A stretch of DNA of 64,000 nt from Litorimonas sp964352855 (GTDB lineage Bacteria; Pseudomonadota; Alphaproteobacteria; Caulobacterales; Maricaulaceae). The stretch is from contig CAYGTR010000007.1 of NCBI GenBank assembly GCA_964352855.1, positions 26,679 to 90,678 on the forward strand. Direction: 5' to 3'. The number at the start of each line of letters is the position of its first letter. Positions within the stretch are counted from its first letter, which is position 1. Under the pieces are notes generated by a model. That model did no database searches and was not told the DNA's origin. It saw nothing but the letters and a program-made list of their open reading frames with translations. Both the position numbers and the translations under genes were made by a program. Positions 27,346 to 36,728 of this stretch are shown here, one piece after another.

Positions 27346-27422
27346 CCCCAAAAATCTGTCTATTCTCGTGGCCTCTTGAGCATGGCCCGCTATTATTACA
27401 TTTGATTCGGGAATGAGGACTT

Positions 27423-29684
27423 ATGGCGAAGACACCTTCAGATGGAAATGACACGCTTTCAGAAAGCTCGGTGATTAGTGAACATATCGATGATGCACTC
27501 TCGACGCGTTATCTTGCCTATGCGCTGTCTACGATTACGCAACGCGCTCTGCCGGATGTGCGCGACGGTATGAAGCCTGTGCATCGCCGCATTCTTTACG
27601 CGATGCGGCAGTTAAAGCTGAACCCTGAAAACGCCCATAAAAAATGTGCTCGCATTGTCGGTGATGTGATGGGGCAATATCACCCGCATGGTGATGCTTC
27701 GATTTATGACGCCTTGGTCAAACTCTCTCAGTCATTTTCAGCCCGTTATCCGCTGGTCGATGGACAAGGGAATTTCGGCAATATTGACGGGGATAGCCCT
27801 GCCGCTATGCGTTATACGGAAGCCAAGATGACGGCGGCGGGCCTCGCCTTGCTCGAAGGCATTGATGAAGATGCCGTTGATTTTATCCCGACTTATAACG
27901 AAGAAGATCTCGAGCCACAGGTTCTGCCTGCAGGGTTTCCTAACCTTTTAGCCAACGGGTCTCAAGGGATTGCTGTGGGCATGGCCACGTCGATCCCGCC
28001 ACATAATGTGGCCGAGATATGTGGCGCGGCTCTACATCTTATTAAAACGCCGAAAGCCCGTATTGAAACGCTGATGGATCATGTACTCGGGCCTGATTTG
28101 CCCACAGGCGGCATTATTGTTGAACCGAAAGCCTCTATGTTGGAAGCCTATGCGACCGGTAAGGGGAGCTTCAAAGTTCGCTGTCGTTGGTCGGTCGAAG
28201 ATACAGGGCGTGGGACTTACCAAATCATCGTGACGGAAATACCTTATCAGGTGCAGAAATCACGGCTTATCGAAAAACTGGCTGAGGTGATTGAGACAAA
28301 GAAAGCACCCGGACTTGCCGATGTGCGCGACGAAAGCGCGGAAGACGTTCGTATTGTTTTAGAGCCGCGGAGCAAGAATATTGACCCCGCAATGCTCATG
28401 GAGAGCTTGTTCAAAATCTCCGAACTGGAAAACCGCGTTAGCTTGAACATGAACGTCTTGGACGCCACACGCACGCCGCGCGTGATGAACCTGCGCGAAG
28501 TTATTCAATGTTGGCTTGATCATCGTCGGGAGGTCTTACAACGCCGCTCGTTACAACGTTTAGGTAAAATTGATCTCCGCATGGAAGTTCTTGATGGTTA
28601 CATGATCGCGTTCCTCAATCTCGACGAAGTCATTCGGATCATTCGATTTGAAGACAAGCCGAAAGATGAATTGATCGCAGCCTTTAATCTGACAGAACGT
28701 CAGGCTGACGCGATATTAAATATGCGCTTGCGGGCTCTGAACAAGTTACAAGAAATCGAGATTAAATCAGAATATGATAAGCTTGCCGTTGAAAAAGCTG
28801 AAATAGAAGGGCTGTTAGACTCTGAAACAAAGCAGTGGGCTGTCATTGCTGATCAGATCCGCGAGCTTCGAAATACTTATGGTGCCAAGACAGACATTGG
28901 CGTGCGTCGTACGCATTTCGAAGACCAACCCGAAATTGATATCGATTTAACAACCGCCTTTATAACCAAAGAGCCGATCACAGTTGTCCTGTCCTCTATG
29001 GGATGGATTCGTACGATGAAAGGGCATGTCGATGATCTGAGCACATTGAAATTTAAAGATGGTGACAATCTTAGCTTCTCCGTCCAAGCACAGACAACGG
29101 ATAAGATTATTATTTTCGCGTCCAATGGTAAATTCTACACATTGGGGGCAGATAAATTGCCGGGTGGTCGCGGAAATGGCGAGCCCATTCGTTTGATGGT
29201 CGATCTCGAAAATGATCACTTGCCGGTTGGTATGTTTGTTCATGATGAGAATCGTGAATTACTTGTGGCCAGCACAGACGGTTATGGTTTCCGTGTTGCA
29301 GAAAAGGATATTATTGCGTCAACACGCGGCGGGCGCAAAACGCTTAACGTTAAGGGCGCCTCAGAAGCTGTTCGCTGTATCGAGGTTAAAGGCGACAAAG
29401 TCGCCGTGATGGGTGAAAACCGCAAAATTCTTATCTATGATGTATCGGAATTGCCGGAAATGACGCGTGGTAAGGGTGTCCGTCTACAAAATTACAAAGA
29501 CGGCGGACTAGCTGATGTTACAACATTCCGTGCGGATGAGGGTTTATACTTCTTGGATAGTGCGGGACGTAGAACGGAGGTTGCTGATTGGACACTCTTA
29601 GAGGGCAAACGCGCTCAGGCCGGGCGTATGGCCCCAAGAGGCTTTTCTCGAAAAGGCGTCTTTGACCCTAGTAAAAATCTCTAG
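27423..29684 (+). CDS. parC: DNA topoisomerase IV subunit A
   Basis: A 753-residue type IIA topoisomerase subunit that decatenates chromosomes with ParE. The active tyrosine is Y131 in AAMRYTEAK. The DNA-gate segment HPHGDASIYDAL has Ala at the E. coli Ser80 position (A92) and Asp at the Glu84 position (D96). A C-terminal beta-pinwheel of about 250 residues completes the protein. The HPHGDASIY form, the absence of a GyrA box (QRRGGKG) and the length argue for ParC over GyrA. A strong bidirectional terminator follows. Confidence 0.94.
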   Translation: MAKTPSDGNDTLSESSVISEHIDDALSTRYLAYALSTITQRALPDVRDGMKPVHRRILYAMRQLKLNPENAHKKCARIVGDVMGQYHPHGDASIYDALVKLSQSFSARYPLVDGQGNFGNIDGDSPAAMRYTEAKMTAAGLALLEGIDEDAVDFIPTYNEEDLEPQVLPAGFPNLLANGSQGIAVGMATSIPPHNVAEICGAALHLIKTPKARIETLMDHVLGPDLPTGGIIVEPKASMLEAYATGKGSFKVRCRWSVEDTGRGTYQIIVTEIPYQVQKSRLIEKLAEVIETKKAPGLADVRDESAEDVRIVLEPRSKNIDPAMLMESLFKISELENRVSLNMNVLDATRTPRVMNLREVIQCWLDHRREVLQRRSLQRLGKIDLRMEVLDGYMIAFLNLDEVIRIIRFEDKPKDELIAAFNLTERQADAILNMRLRALNKLQEIEIKSEYDKLAVEKAEIEGLLDSETKQWAVIADQIRELRNTYGAKTDIGVRRTHFEDQPEIDIDLTTAFITKEPITVVLSSMGWIRTMKGHVDDLSTLKFKDGDNLSFSVQAQTTDKIIIFASNGKFYTLGADKLPGGRGNGEPIRLMVDLENDHLPVGMFVHDENRELLVASTDGYGFRVAEKDIIASTRGGRKTLNVKGASEAVRCIEVKGDKVAVMGENRKILIYDVSELPEMTRGKGVRLQNYKDGGLADVTTFRADEGLYFLDSAGRRTEVADWTLLEGKRAQAGRMAPRGFSRKGVFDPSKNL

Positions 29685-29709
29685 CCACCAGCAAGTATAA
29701 AACAGCAAT

Positions 29710-29748
29710 AAAAAACCCCGTAACACGACTGGTGTTTTGGGGTTTTTT
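29710..29748. terminator. Bidirectional terminator between parC and the M16 protease gene
   Basis: AAAAAACCCC (29710-29719) pairs with GGGGTTTTTT (29739-29748), with an inner AACAC/GTGTT stem. The flanking A- and T-runs serve both converging genes. Confidence 0.93.
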
Positions 29749-29769
29749 GTAAGCTAGATTAGGTTGATA

Positions 29770-32688
29770 TTATTTCACAGGGTTTCCATCGGCGTCGACT
29801 TCAATGATTTTGTAGCCTAGATCTTTGACGTCTTCATAAACTTTGGCTTTGTCACCCACCACAACCATGATCATTTCATCAAGTTTTAGATGTTTAGCGG
29901 CCAAAGCGTCAATTTCAGCTTCAGTAATATCGGCTAAAATTTCGGACTGCTCGTCAATAAAGCTTGGTTTCAAATCATAAGTCGCCATACGTGATAAGAA
30001 GCCTAGCTTTTGCCCGGGCGTTTCATAAGCCCGCGCATCTCTTTGACCGATAGCTGCTTTAGTAAAGCTAAGCTCGTCCTGTGTAATACCTGAGGCTTGA
30101 TATTGCTCGATCTCTTTTACGAATTCGACAATTGACGCCGCTGTGGCATCGGCACGCACACCTGCACTGGCGCGGAACCAACCTGCTTTTTCATCGCCGC
30201 TAAAGAAGGAGCGAGCCCCATAGGAATAACCCTTATCTTCGCGAAGATTTAAGTTGATACGGCTGTTGAAAGCGCCACCAAGCGCATAGTTCATTAAGCC
30301 CGCACGATAATATTCGCCCGTTACGTCAAACGGCAAAGCTCGCTTACCAATACGAATTTCGCTTTGTGCCGCGTTTGGCTTGTCGACGAAGTAAAGTGTA
30401 CCCGTTTCTAATTCAGGGAAGGGCTTCATCTCAGACACTGAGACGTCACCACCTGTCCAATTGGATAATGGCGACAGGGCTTTTTTTAATGCGCCTTCGT
30501 CCAAGTCACTCACGGCAATGATGTCAGCGATTTTTGGTGAATAATGTGAAGCATAAAAGGCTTTCACATCATCCAGAGTTATGGCTTCGACTGTTTTTAC
30601 AGTACCGCTGCTGGAAAACGCTGTTGGGTTGTCTGTACCATACATTAATTGGTTGAAGAGATTACTTGCTGTGCCGCTAGCTTCTTTTTTATTCGCTTCA
30701 ATGCCTTGAATGGTGTTGGCTTTATCGCGCTCAAAATCAACTTCATCGAATTTTGGCGACAACAGTCTCTCCATGGCAATGGCCATTGTGGCGTCCAGAT
30801 TTTCAGTGAGTGTCCGGATACGCATTGTTGTGTAAGTGTCATCCGATGAAAATGAGACTGAGGATCCTAATTTATCTAACTCGTTAGATATGTCCTCGGC
30901 TGTACGCTCCATCGTCGCTTCATTCATGAGACCAGCGGTCAAACTTGCGAGACCAAGCTTATCTAGCGGTTCATGACTTTGTGCAGCTTTTATTCGAAGA
31001 CTGATCGTCGTTGTTGGAACTTCCGTATTTCGCGCGCTAAGGACTTCGATGTCATCACCAACTGTGAAAGTATAAGTGTCAGGCACTTTAATGGTGGGGT
31101 TGGCACCTGCTGGCGGGACTTGGCTTCGATCCAGACCCTCAGGATCTGTGGGTCGTGTCCAATTGAAATCATCTGACTCACCGGATGTATCCGGAATGGT
31201 CCGCTCATAACGCTGCCATGTATCTTCGCGGGCAATCATCTCTGCCTTGCCCTTTGGGACGATGCTCATGATGACGGCTTTGTTATCTTTGATATATTGA
31301 TTGTAAACGCGGAGAACATCTGCTTTCGTGACGCCTTCATAACGCGCGATATCATCACCAATACCGTTTGGATTGTTGCGATAGGTTTCATAGGCCGCGA
31401 GTTGAGAGATTTTACCTGAAACACTCTCAAGACCGTAGATAAGGCCTGACACAATAGAGGCTTTTACACGCGTCAGGTCATCATCCAGCACGCCACGAGT
31501 TTCAAACTCAACAAGTGACTCACGTATGGTCGCTTCCAAATCGCCAAGATTTTGAACCTTTGCAGGGTTGGCTAATGTTAGCATCGTAAATGTGCAACCG
31601 ATTTCGCGACATCCGTGGCTGGCAGATGCTTGAACTGTGAGCCCTGGTTTTTGTAGGTTCTTATAAAGAAGTGATGTTTGCCCTTGTCCCATGATATTAG
31701 CCAAGACATCGAGGGGTGCTTCATCAGGATGGTTAGCATGAACTGTCGGCCATGACATATAGAGAAGGGGAAGTTGGACATTATCTTCGAGCGAGATATA
31801 ACGATCTTCGTCTAAGGTCGTCTTCTCAAAAACAGGATCCGCTTGCTCTGGACCTGCGGGGATCGTGCCAAAATATGTTTTGACCCACTCCAATGTTTGT
31901 TCGGTATCAAAATCGCCCCCAATCGTGATGACAGCATTATTAGGGCCATACCACTCGAGGAAAAACTTCTTGAGATCATTCAAGCTGGCGCGGTCGAGAT
32001 CTTCGAGATAGCCAATCGTTGACCAACTGTAAGGATGCCCTTCGGGATACATGGCTTCACCAACCCGTTCGAATAGTAACCCATAAGGACGGTTATCAAC
32101 ACGCTGGCCCCGCTCGTTTTTCACAGTTTCGCGTTGAACTTCGAATTTTTCTTGGGTCACAGCATCAAGAAAGAAGCCCATACGATCAGCTTCAAGCCAC
32201 AGCATTTTTTCTAATTGGTTGCTTGGCACGGTCTGGAAATAGTTCGTGCGATCAGAATTGGTTGTTCCGTTAAGCGTACCACCAGCTTCTGTAATGATTT
32301 TGAAATGCTCTTCATCCGCCACATTTTCAGAACCTTGGAACATCATATGTTCAAAGAAATGGGCAAAACCTGAACGACCCGGCTCTTCACGACCTGAGCC
32401 GACATGATAGGTCACGTCAACATGAACGAGAGGATCCGATTTGTCTTCATGAAGAACGACGGTCAAGCCATTGTCTAATTTGAATTTTTTATATGGAATA
32501 ACAACTTCGTCTGCAGAGGTCTTAGAAACAGTTTCAACGAGCGTTACACCGGCCGGAACTTTGATGTCCGCCATTTTTGTGGTGGTTGTTTCGCCGGATG
32601 AAGCGGCATCACCACTAGGTTGGCAAGCGGCGAGGGCTAAAGCAATTGCCGCGCTTGCAAGTAGTGCTGTTGGTTTAAAATATGTCAC
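29770..32688 (-). CDS. M16 family zinc metalloprotease, lipoprotein
   Basis: A protein of about 972 residues with two M16 repeats, like pitrilysin-type proteases of the PqqL/YmxG group. A lipobox LALAAC gives a lipidated Cys22. The active HxxEH (HFFEH) is at residues 110-114, and a conserved downstream Glu lies in the EVQRETVKNERGQR segment. The second repeat lacks the zinc motif, as is normal. The start is placed at a GTG (32688) because GGGAG lies about 10 bases upstream and the signal peptide begins there; an ATG at 32733 would add 15 residues. It should face the periplasm and degrade peptides. Downstream is the parC terminator. Confidence 0.9.
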   Translation of the reverse strand: MTYFKPTALLASAAIALALAACQPSGDAASSGETTTTKMADIKVPAGVTLVETVSKTSADEVVIPYKKFKLDNGLTVVLHEDKSDPLVHVDVTYHVGSGREEPGRSGFAHFFEHMMFQGSENVADEEHFKIITEAGGTLNGTTNSDRTNYFQTVPSNQLEKMLWLEADRMGFFLDAVTQEKFEVQRETVKNERGQRVDNRPYGLLFERVGEAMYPEGHPYSWSTIGYLEDLDRASLNDLKKFFLEWYGPNNAVITIGGDFDTEQTLEWVKTYFGTIPAGPEQADPVFEKTTLDEDRYISLEDNVQLPLLYMSWPTVHANHPDEAPLDVLANIMGQGQTSLLYKNLQKPGLTVQASASHGCREIGCTFTMLTLANPAKVQNLGDLEATIRESLVEFETRGVLDDDLTRVKASIVSGLIYGLESVSGKISQLAAYETYRNNPNGIGDDIARYEGVTKADVLRVYNQYIKDNKAVIMSIVPKGKAEMIAREDTWQRYERTIPDTSGESDDFNWTRPTDPEGLDRSQVPPAGANPTIKVPDTYTFTVGDDIEVLSARNTEVPTTTISLRIKAAQSHEPLDKLGLASLTAGLMNEATMERTAEDISNELDKLGSSVSFSSDDTYTTMRIRTLTENLDATMAIAMERLLSPKFDEVDFERDKANTIQGIEANKKEASGTASNLFNQLMYGTDNPTAFSSSGTVKTVEAITLDDVKAFYASHYSPKIADIIAVSDLDEGALKKALSPLSNWTGGDVSVSEMKPFPELETGTLYFVDKPNAAQSEIRIGKRALPFDVTGEYYRAGLMNYALGGAFNSRINLNLREDKGYSYGARSFFSGDEKAGWFRASAGVRADATAASIVEFVKEIEQYQASGITQDELSFTKAAIGQRDARAYETPGQKLGFLSRMATYDLKPSFIDEQSEILADITEAEIDALAAKHLKLDEMIMVVVGDKAKVYEDVKDLGYKIIEVDADGNPVK

Positions 32689-32745
32689 GTCGTGTTCTCC
32701 CAAAAAATGAATTTGAATGGCCTTAACAGTCATGTAGCTGTAAAT

Positions 32746-33819
32746 CTATGGCTTAGGCTTCCAAGGATTGCGTTTCCCAAAGGTTTTGTTTTCACGTTTG
32801 CGTGAATCCTCAGCAAGATTTGCTGGCTTAGGTCGTTTGACCTTGCTCTCTGTGCCAATACGTCCACCTGCATATTTTACAATGGCTTCAATACGTTTCT
32901 CAATAGGCGGGTGTGTGGCAAAAACGCCCGCAAAGCCAATGCGCGGGTTATGCATCGCCATTTCTTTGACCTCATCAGGCACATTTTTCAGATCCGGACT
33001 GGCTGAGAGTTTTTGCAAAACACGGATCATCGCATCGGGATTTTTCGTCAACTCAACCGCTCCTGCATCTGCGAGATATTCGCGCTTTCGAGAGAGTGAA
33101 AACCGAATGAGGATGGCGATCATATAAGTTACCGCAATAATGGCTAAGGCGAAAAATATCAAAGCGCCCGCATTACCCCCGCCACTGCGTCTGTGATGAT
33201 TGGCGCGCGGTAGGTTTGTTCGGAAAACGCCGCGAAACAGGCTTTCCCCGACAAAAGCAAATATCCCGACAAAAATGATCGCTATTATGAGCATCCGCAC
33301 ATCACGATTGCGAATATGCGAAAGCTCATGCGCAATGACGGCTTCCAGTTCTTCGTCATCTAATTCATTCAAAATACCGCGCGTTAAAGTCACGGTGTAA
33401 TTTTTATCACGAATACCGCTGGCATAAGCATTGAGTGCAGGCGTTTCGATAACCTTTAATTTAGGCATTGTTTCCCCACGGGATATCGCGAGGTTTTCTA
33501 ATAACCGGTACGCGCGGGGTTCCTCACTTTGTGACAGTGATCGTGCTTTGGTGGCAGCGTCAATTATGGCTTGATGAGAGAAAAACGCGACGATAAACCA
33601 TGCACCTGCTGCACCAAGAGCGATAGGCGCCGCCGTTGGAATAGTCTCTGCAGCATACAGTAAACCTTCGGTTGTTGAACCATCGGAGGTAAAACCAATC
33701 CAGAGTAATATGAGGGCATATGCTAGAAACAAAAGTAAAATTGGAAAAAAGATGAGCAGCATAAGGCTGCGCAAATTATTATTCCAAATATGTGTTTGTA
33801 AGCCGTAGGATTTGAGCAC
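32746..33819 (-). CDS. M48 family membrane metalloprotease (HtpX-like)
   Basis: A 357-residue membrane protease. Two hydrophobic segments near residues 18-42 and 61-80 precede the HELSH zinc motif at 164-168. Two more follow at about 176-190 and 218-238, then the third ligand in REYLADAGA (E247). The tail is basic. HtpX-type proteases degrade misfolded membrane proteins. It begins with GTG 14 bases after lemA, a widespread pairing, and the two are likely one operon. Confidence 0.9.
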   Translation of the reverse strand: MLKSYGLQTHIWNNNLRSLMLLIFFPILLLFLAYALILLWIGFTSDGSTTEGLLYAAETIPTAAPIALGAAGAWFIVAFFSHQAIIDAATKARSLSQSEEPRAYRLLENLAISRGETMPKLKVIETPALNAYASGIRDKNYTVTLTRGILNELDDEELEAVIAHELSHIRNRDVRMLIIAIIFVGIFAFVGESLFRGVFRTNLPRANHHRRSGGGNAGALIFFALAIIAVTYMIAILIRFSLSRKREYLADAGAVELTKNPDAMIRVLQKLSASPDLKNVPDEVKEMAMHNPRIGFAGVFATHPPIEKRIEAIVKYAGGRIGTESKVKRPKPANLAEDSRKRENKTFGKRNPWKPKP

Positions 33820-33833
33820 GGCGAACCTATAGA

Positions 33834-34397
33834 CTAGCTAAAATCAACAGTTGGTGGCGTTTGTAGTGCCTCACGACCTTCAGGGGCTTCAAAGAAGTCA
33901 CGCTCTTTGAAACCAAATGGGCCCGCAATAAGAACGGCAGGGAACTGCTCGCGTCCTGTATTATACTCTTGAACAGCATTATTGTAGAAACGACGAGAGG
34001 CTGAGATTTTATTTTCAACATCGGAGAGTTGGTCTTGGAGTTGAAGGAAATTTGTATTGGCTTTTAAGTCCGGATAAGCTTCTGCAAGAGCGAAAAGCTT
34101 TCCAAGAGCCGCGGATAACATGCCCTCTGCTTGCGCTTGACCTTTCACAGTATCAGCATTCACGGCTGCACTTCTGGCACGCACAACCTCTTCAAAAGTA
34201 CTCTTTTCATGGGCAGCATAACCTTTAACTGTATTGACCAATTGCGGGACAAGGTCTTGGCGTTGCTTCAGTTGAACCTCAATATCCGACCAAGCTTGGT
34301 TCGTTGTTTGGCGCAGTGCGACAAGTCTGTTGTAGATGCCGACAATTATAAAGCCAACTACGACGATAATGCCGATAATCACAAGTAATGTGGTCAT
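33834..34397 (-). CDS. lemA: LemA family protein
   Basis: A 187-residue protein with an N-terminal membrane helix (residues 4-21) and a long helical domain. Family segments are YNRLVALRQTTNQAWSDIEV, LKQRQDLVPQLVNTVKGYA, AYPDLKAN and RRFYNNAVQEYN. The function of LemA is not settled; it is often linked to membrane stress proteases, as here with the M48 gene 14 bases downstream. Upstream, a directly repeated GTGCCGT at 34428-34446 lies in the leader. Confidence 0.92.
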   Translation of the reverse strand: MTTLLVIIGIIVVVGFIIVGIYNRLVALRQTTNQAWSDIEVQLKQRQDLVPQLVNTVKGYAAHEKSTFEEVVRARSAAVNADTVKGQAQAEGMLSAALGKLFALAEAYPDLKANTNFLQLQDQLSDVENKISASRRFYNNAVQEYNTGREQFPAVLIAGPFGFKERDFFEAPEGREALQTPPTVDFS

Positions 34398-34465
34398 ATC
34401 AAATCCCCAATTCTAATTTAAATATATGTGCCGTTAAACGTGCCGTCTTGCAAGAGACAATTGAC

Positions 34466-36043
34466 CTAACCATAAAAATGTTGCGGCAGAGCGGTTGCGA
34501 TTTTCGGCATCAATATCACCAATCCTATGACGAATATCTGTATGCCGATAAAGGGTAAGACCCCTCTGTAAATTTTGGGTGTCGTAACTTCGGGCGGCGC
34601 AACACCGCGTAGGTAAAAGAGGGCAAAGCCAAAAGGCGGCGTTAAAAAGCTTGTCTGGAGGTTTAGCGCCATCACAACGCCCAACCAGATCGGGTCAATC
34701 CCCGCAGCCAAGAGAGGTGGGGCCACCAAGGGAACGACAACGAAAGTAATCTCAATGAAGTCTAAGAAGAACCCCAAAATAAACATAACCAACATGACCA
34801 GAGCAAAGGCACCCCACACACCACCGGGCGCAAGGCTAAGCCAGTGGGCGACCATTTCTTCGCCGCCGAACCCTCTAAAAATTAAACTGAATATGGTGGC
34901 ACATATAAGGATCAAAAATACCATTGACGTAATATGAAGGGTTGAGCGTGAGACTGCAGCGAGGTCTTTCTGTTTCTGTAGTGAACCAAAACTTAGGAGA
35001 GCCCCAAAGGTGCCTAAACCTGCGAGAAGAAAAGAGACATAGAGAGCGAGACTGGTGAGACTACTTCGGTCTTCGATATTGAGTCGTAAATCAACACCCA
35101 ATAAATCCATCAAGATAAGGGCGCCTAAGCTGAGCGTGCCTAAAATTATTGTGCGTTTTACCCAATGCCGGTCTGTTGTTTTATAAGCGGCAAGTAACAC
35201 GGCGCCCAAAGCGCCCAAGGCTGCTCCACGCGTGGGTGTGGCGTATCCGGACAGGATTGAGCCTAAAACCGCAACAATAAGGAGAATAGGCGGCAGCATT
35301 GAGCGCATTGCCTTTAACATCGCGCTTTTGATATTGACATCATCGCTTCTGAAGGCGGGAGCGCGATTTGGAGCGGTCACAGCCACGAAAACAATATAAA
35401 GTGCATAGCACGCGACTAAAAGCAGGCCCGGAAGGAGCGCACCTGCAAACAGATCGCCGACTGAAATAACACCACCGCCTTCTAGTCCGTAGCTACGTTG
35501 TGCCTCTTGGTAAGCGTTGGATATTTGATCGCCAAGAATGACAAGAACGATGGAGGGCGGAATTATCTGACCTAGGGTGCCGGAGGCGGCAATTGCACCG
35601 GAGGCAAGAGCAGGGTCATATCCACGGCGTAGTAATGTTGGCAGTGATATTAAACCCATTGTCACAACTGTTGCCCCGACAATACCTGTAGATGCCGCTA
35701 ATAAAGCGCCCACCATAATGACGGATACCCCCATGCCGCCGCGTAGAGGGCCTAATAACTCGCCCATACTCTCCAGCAAATCCTCAGCGATCCTAGATTT
35801 TTCGAGCATAACCCCCATAAAAACAAAGAGGGGAACAGCCAAGAGGATCTCGCGGGTTAAGATAGGGAATATGCGTCCCGGCAAAGACAGAAGGAAAATA
35901 AGATCAAATTGTCCTGTTAAAATGCCAATCGCTGCAAATGTCAGTGAAATGCCGCCTAAGGTAAAAGCAACGCTATAGCCCGCCATTAAGGCGCCGCAGG
36001 CGCAGACGAACATCATAATAGCGAGAAATTCCGGTAAACTCAT
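34466..36043 (-). CDS. dctM: TRAP transporter large membrane subunit
   Basis: A 525-residue, about 12- to 14-helix inner-membrane subunit that uses a sodium or proton gradient to import substrate delivered by the DctP-type protein. Family segments include GTLGQIIPPS and LQTSFLTPPFGFALFYLRG. The usually conserved TPTEA motif reads TPTRG here (R272), an unusual change. An enlarged region of about 80 residues near 185-260 separates the halves. The start overlaps the small subunit's stop by 4 bases (ATGA). Confidence 0.93.
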   Translation of the reverse strand: MSLPEFLAIMMFVCACGALMAGYSVAFTLGGISLTFAAIGILTGQFDLIFLLSLPGRIFPILTREILLAVPLFVFMGVMLEKSRIAEDLLESMGELLGPLRGGMGVSVIMVGALLAASTGIVGATVVTMGLISLPTLLRRGYDPALASGAIAASGTLGQIIPPSIVLVILGDQISNAYQEAQRSYGLEGGGVISVGDLFAGALLPGLLLVACYALYIVFVAVTAPNRAPAFRSDDVNIKSAMLKAMRSMLPPILLIVAVLGSILSGYATPTRGAALGALGAVLLAAYKTTDRHWVKRTIILGTLSLGALILMDLLGVDLRLNIEDRSSLTSLALYVSFLLAGLGTFGALLSFGSLQKQKDLAAVSRSTLHITSMVFLILICATIFSLIFRGFGGEEMVAHWLSLAPGGVWGAFALVMLVMFILGFFLDFIEITFVVVPLVAPPLLAAGIDPIWLGVVMALNLQTSFLTPPFGFALFYLRGVAPPEVTTPKIYRGVLPFIGIQIFVIGLVILMPKIATALPQHFYG

Positions 36044-36705
36044 AGCGGGTCGCTTTTGTGGATAGATCCTTGAATGAAGTGAAAAGAAGCATGCTCCGGT
36101 ATATCCAGAGCTTTTTTGGCGCGCAACTGAATAGCCGCGCGAAGCGCAACTGATAACCCTTGAATAAGCAAGAGAATAAACATGACGGAAAGCGCTGTTT
36201 TGAGTAAGTAGACACCTTTGATACCCCCGCTATTCGTTGATCCCTCAAAGCTTTGCCATGCAAAAGCGACAAAACTTTGTGAACGCCAAATGACGGCGAG
36301 ACAGACAGGAATAAGAAGCGCGTAAAATCCACATACCTCAACTAATGCTTTGGCGTTAGGGCGCATACGATCGTAAAAAATATCGACCTTTACGTGTTGA
36401 CCCGCGAGGTAAGTCGGCGCGACGCCTAAACAAATCCCTATCGCATGCAGATAAATGGCGCTTTCATCCCATAATATTGAAGACACGCCATAAATGGAGA
36501 GGGCAAAAACGGCAATCACAACAGAGATAACCATGAGAGGCATCACCCACTTCACGATTTCACCTATGAAAATAACACTCAAATCTATGACGCTAATTAA
36601 GTTTTCAGATAATGAAATAAGTCGCCCCGTAAAAAGGACGATCGCAGGCAAAAAGAGCAACGGTAAAAATGTCCAGCCTATGAAGTGAAGGCTATTGCCT
36701 GCCAT
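36040..36705 (-). CDS. dctQ: TRAP transporter small membrane subunit
   Basis: About 221 residues with four main hydrophobic segments, and the family segment HAIGICLGVAPTYLAGQHVKVDIFYDRM, quoted here in pieces as HAIGICLGVAP and GQHVKVDIF. It partners the large subunit in the membrane. The ATG at 36705 opens the first helix. A GTG at 36726, directly behind the dctP stop, is an alternative start with seven extra residues. The reading frame stays open upstream into dctP. The three TRAP genes read in the order binding protein, small, large. Confidence 0.88.
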   Translation of the reverse strand: MAGNSLHFIGWTFLPLLFLPAIVLFTGRLISLSENLISVIDLSVIFIGEIVKWVMPLMVISVVIAVFALSIYGVSSILWDESAIYLHAIGICLGVAPTYLAGQHVKVDIFYDRMRPNAKALVEVCGFYALLIPVCLAVIWRSQSFVAFAWQSFEGSTNSGGIKGVYLLKTALSVMFILLLIQGLSVALRAAIQLRAKKALDIPEHASFHFIQGSIHKSDPL

Positions 36706-36728
36706 ATCTAAGAAAGAAGCGGACACTC

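Noticed and set aside
34428..34446. GTGCCGT direct repeat as an iteron or operator on its own
   Set aside because: Only two copies of seven bases; noted within the LemA entry but too weak to stand as a feature.
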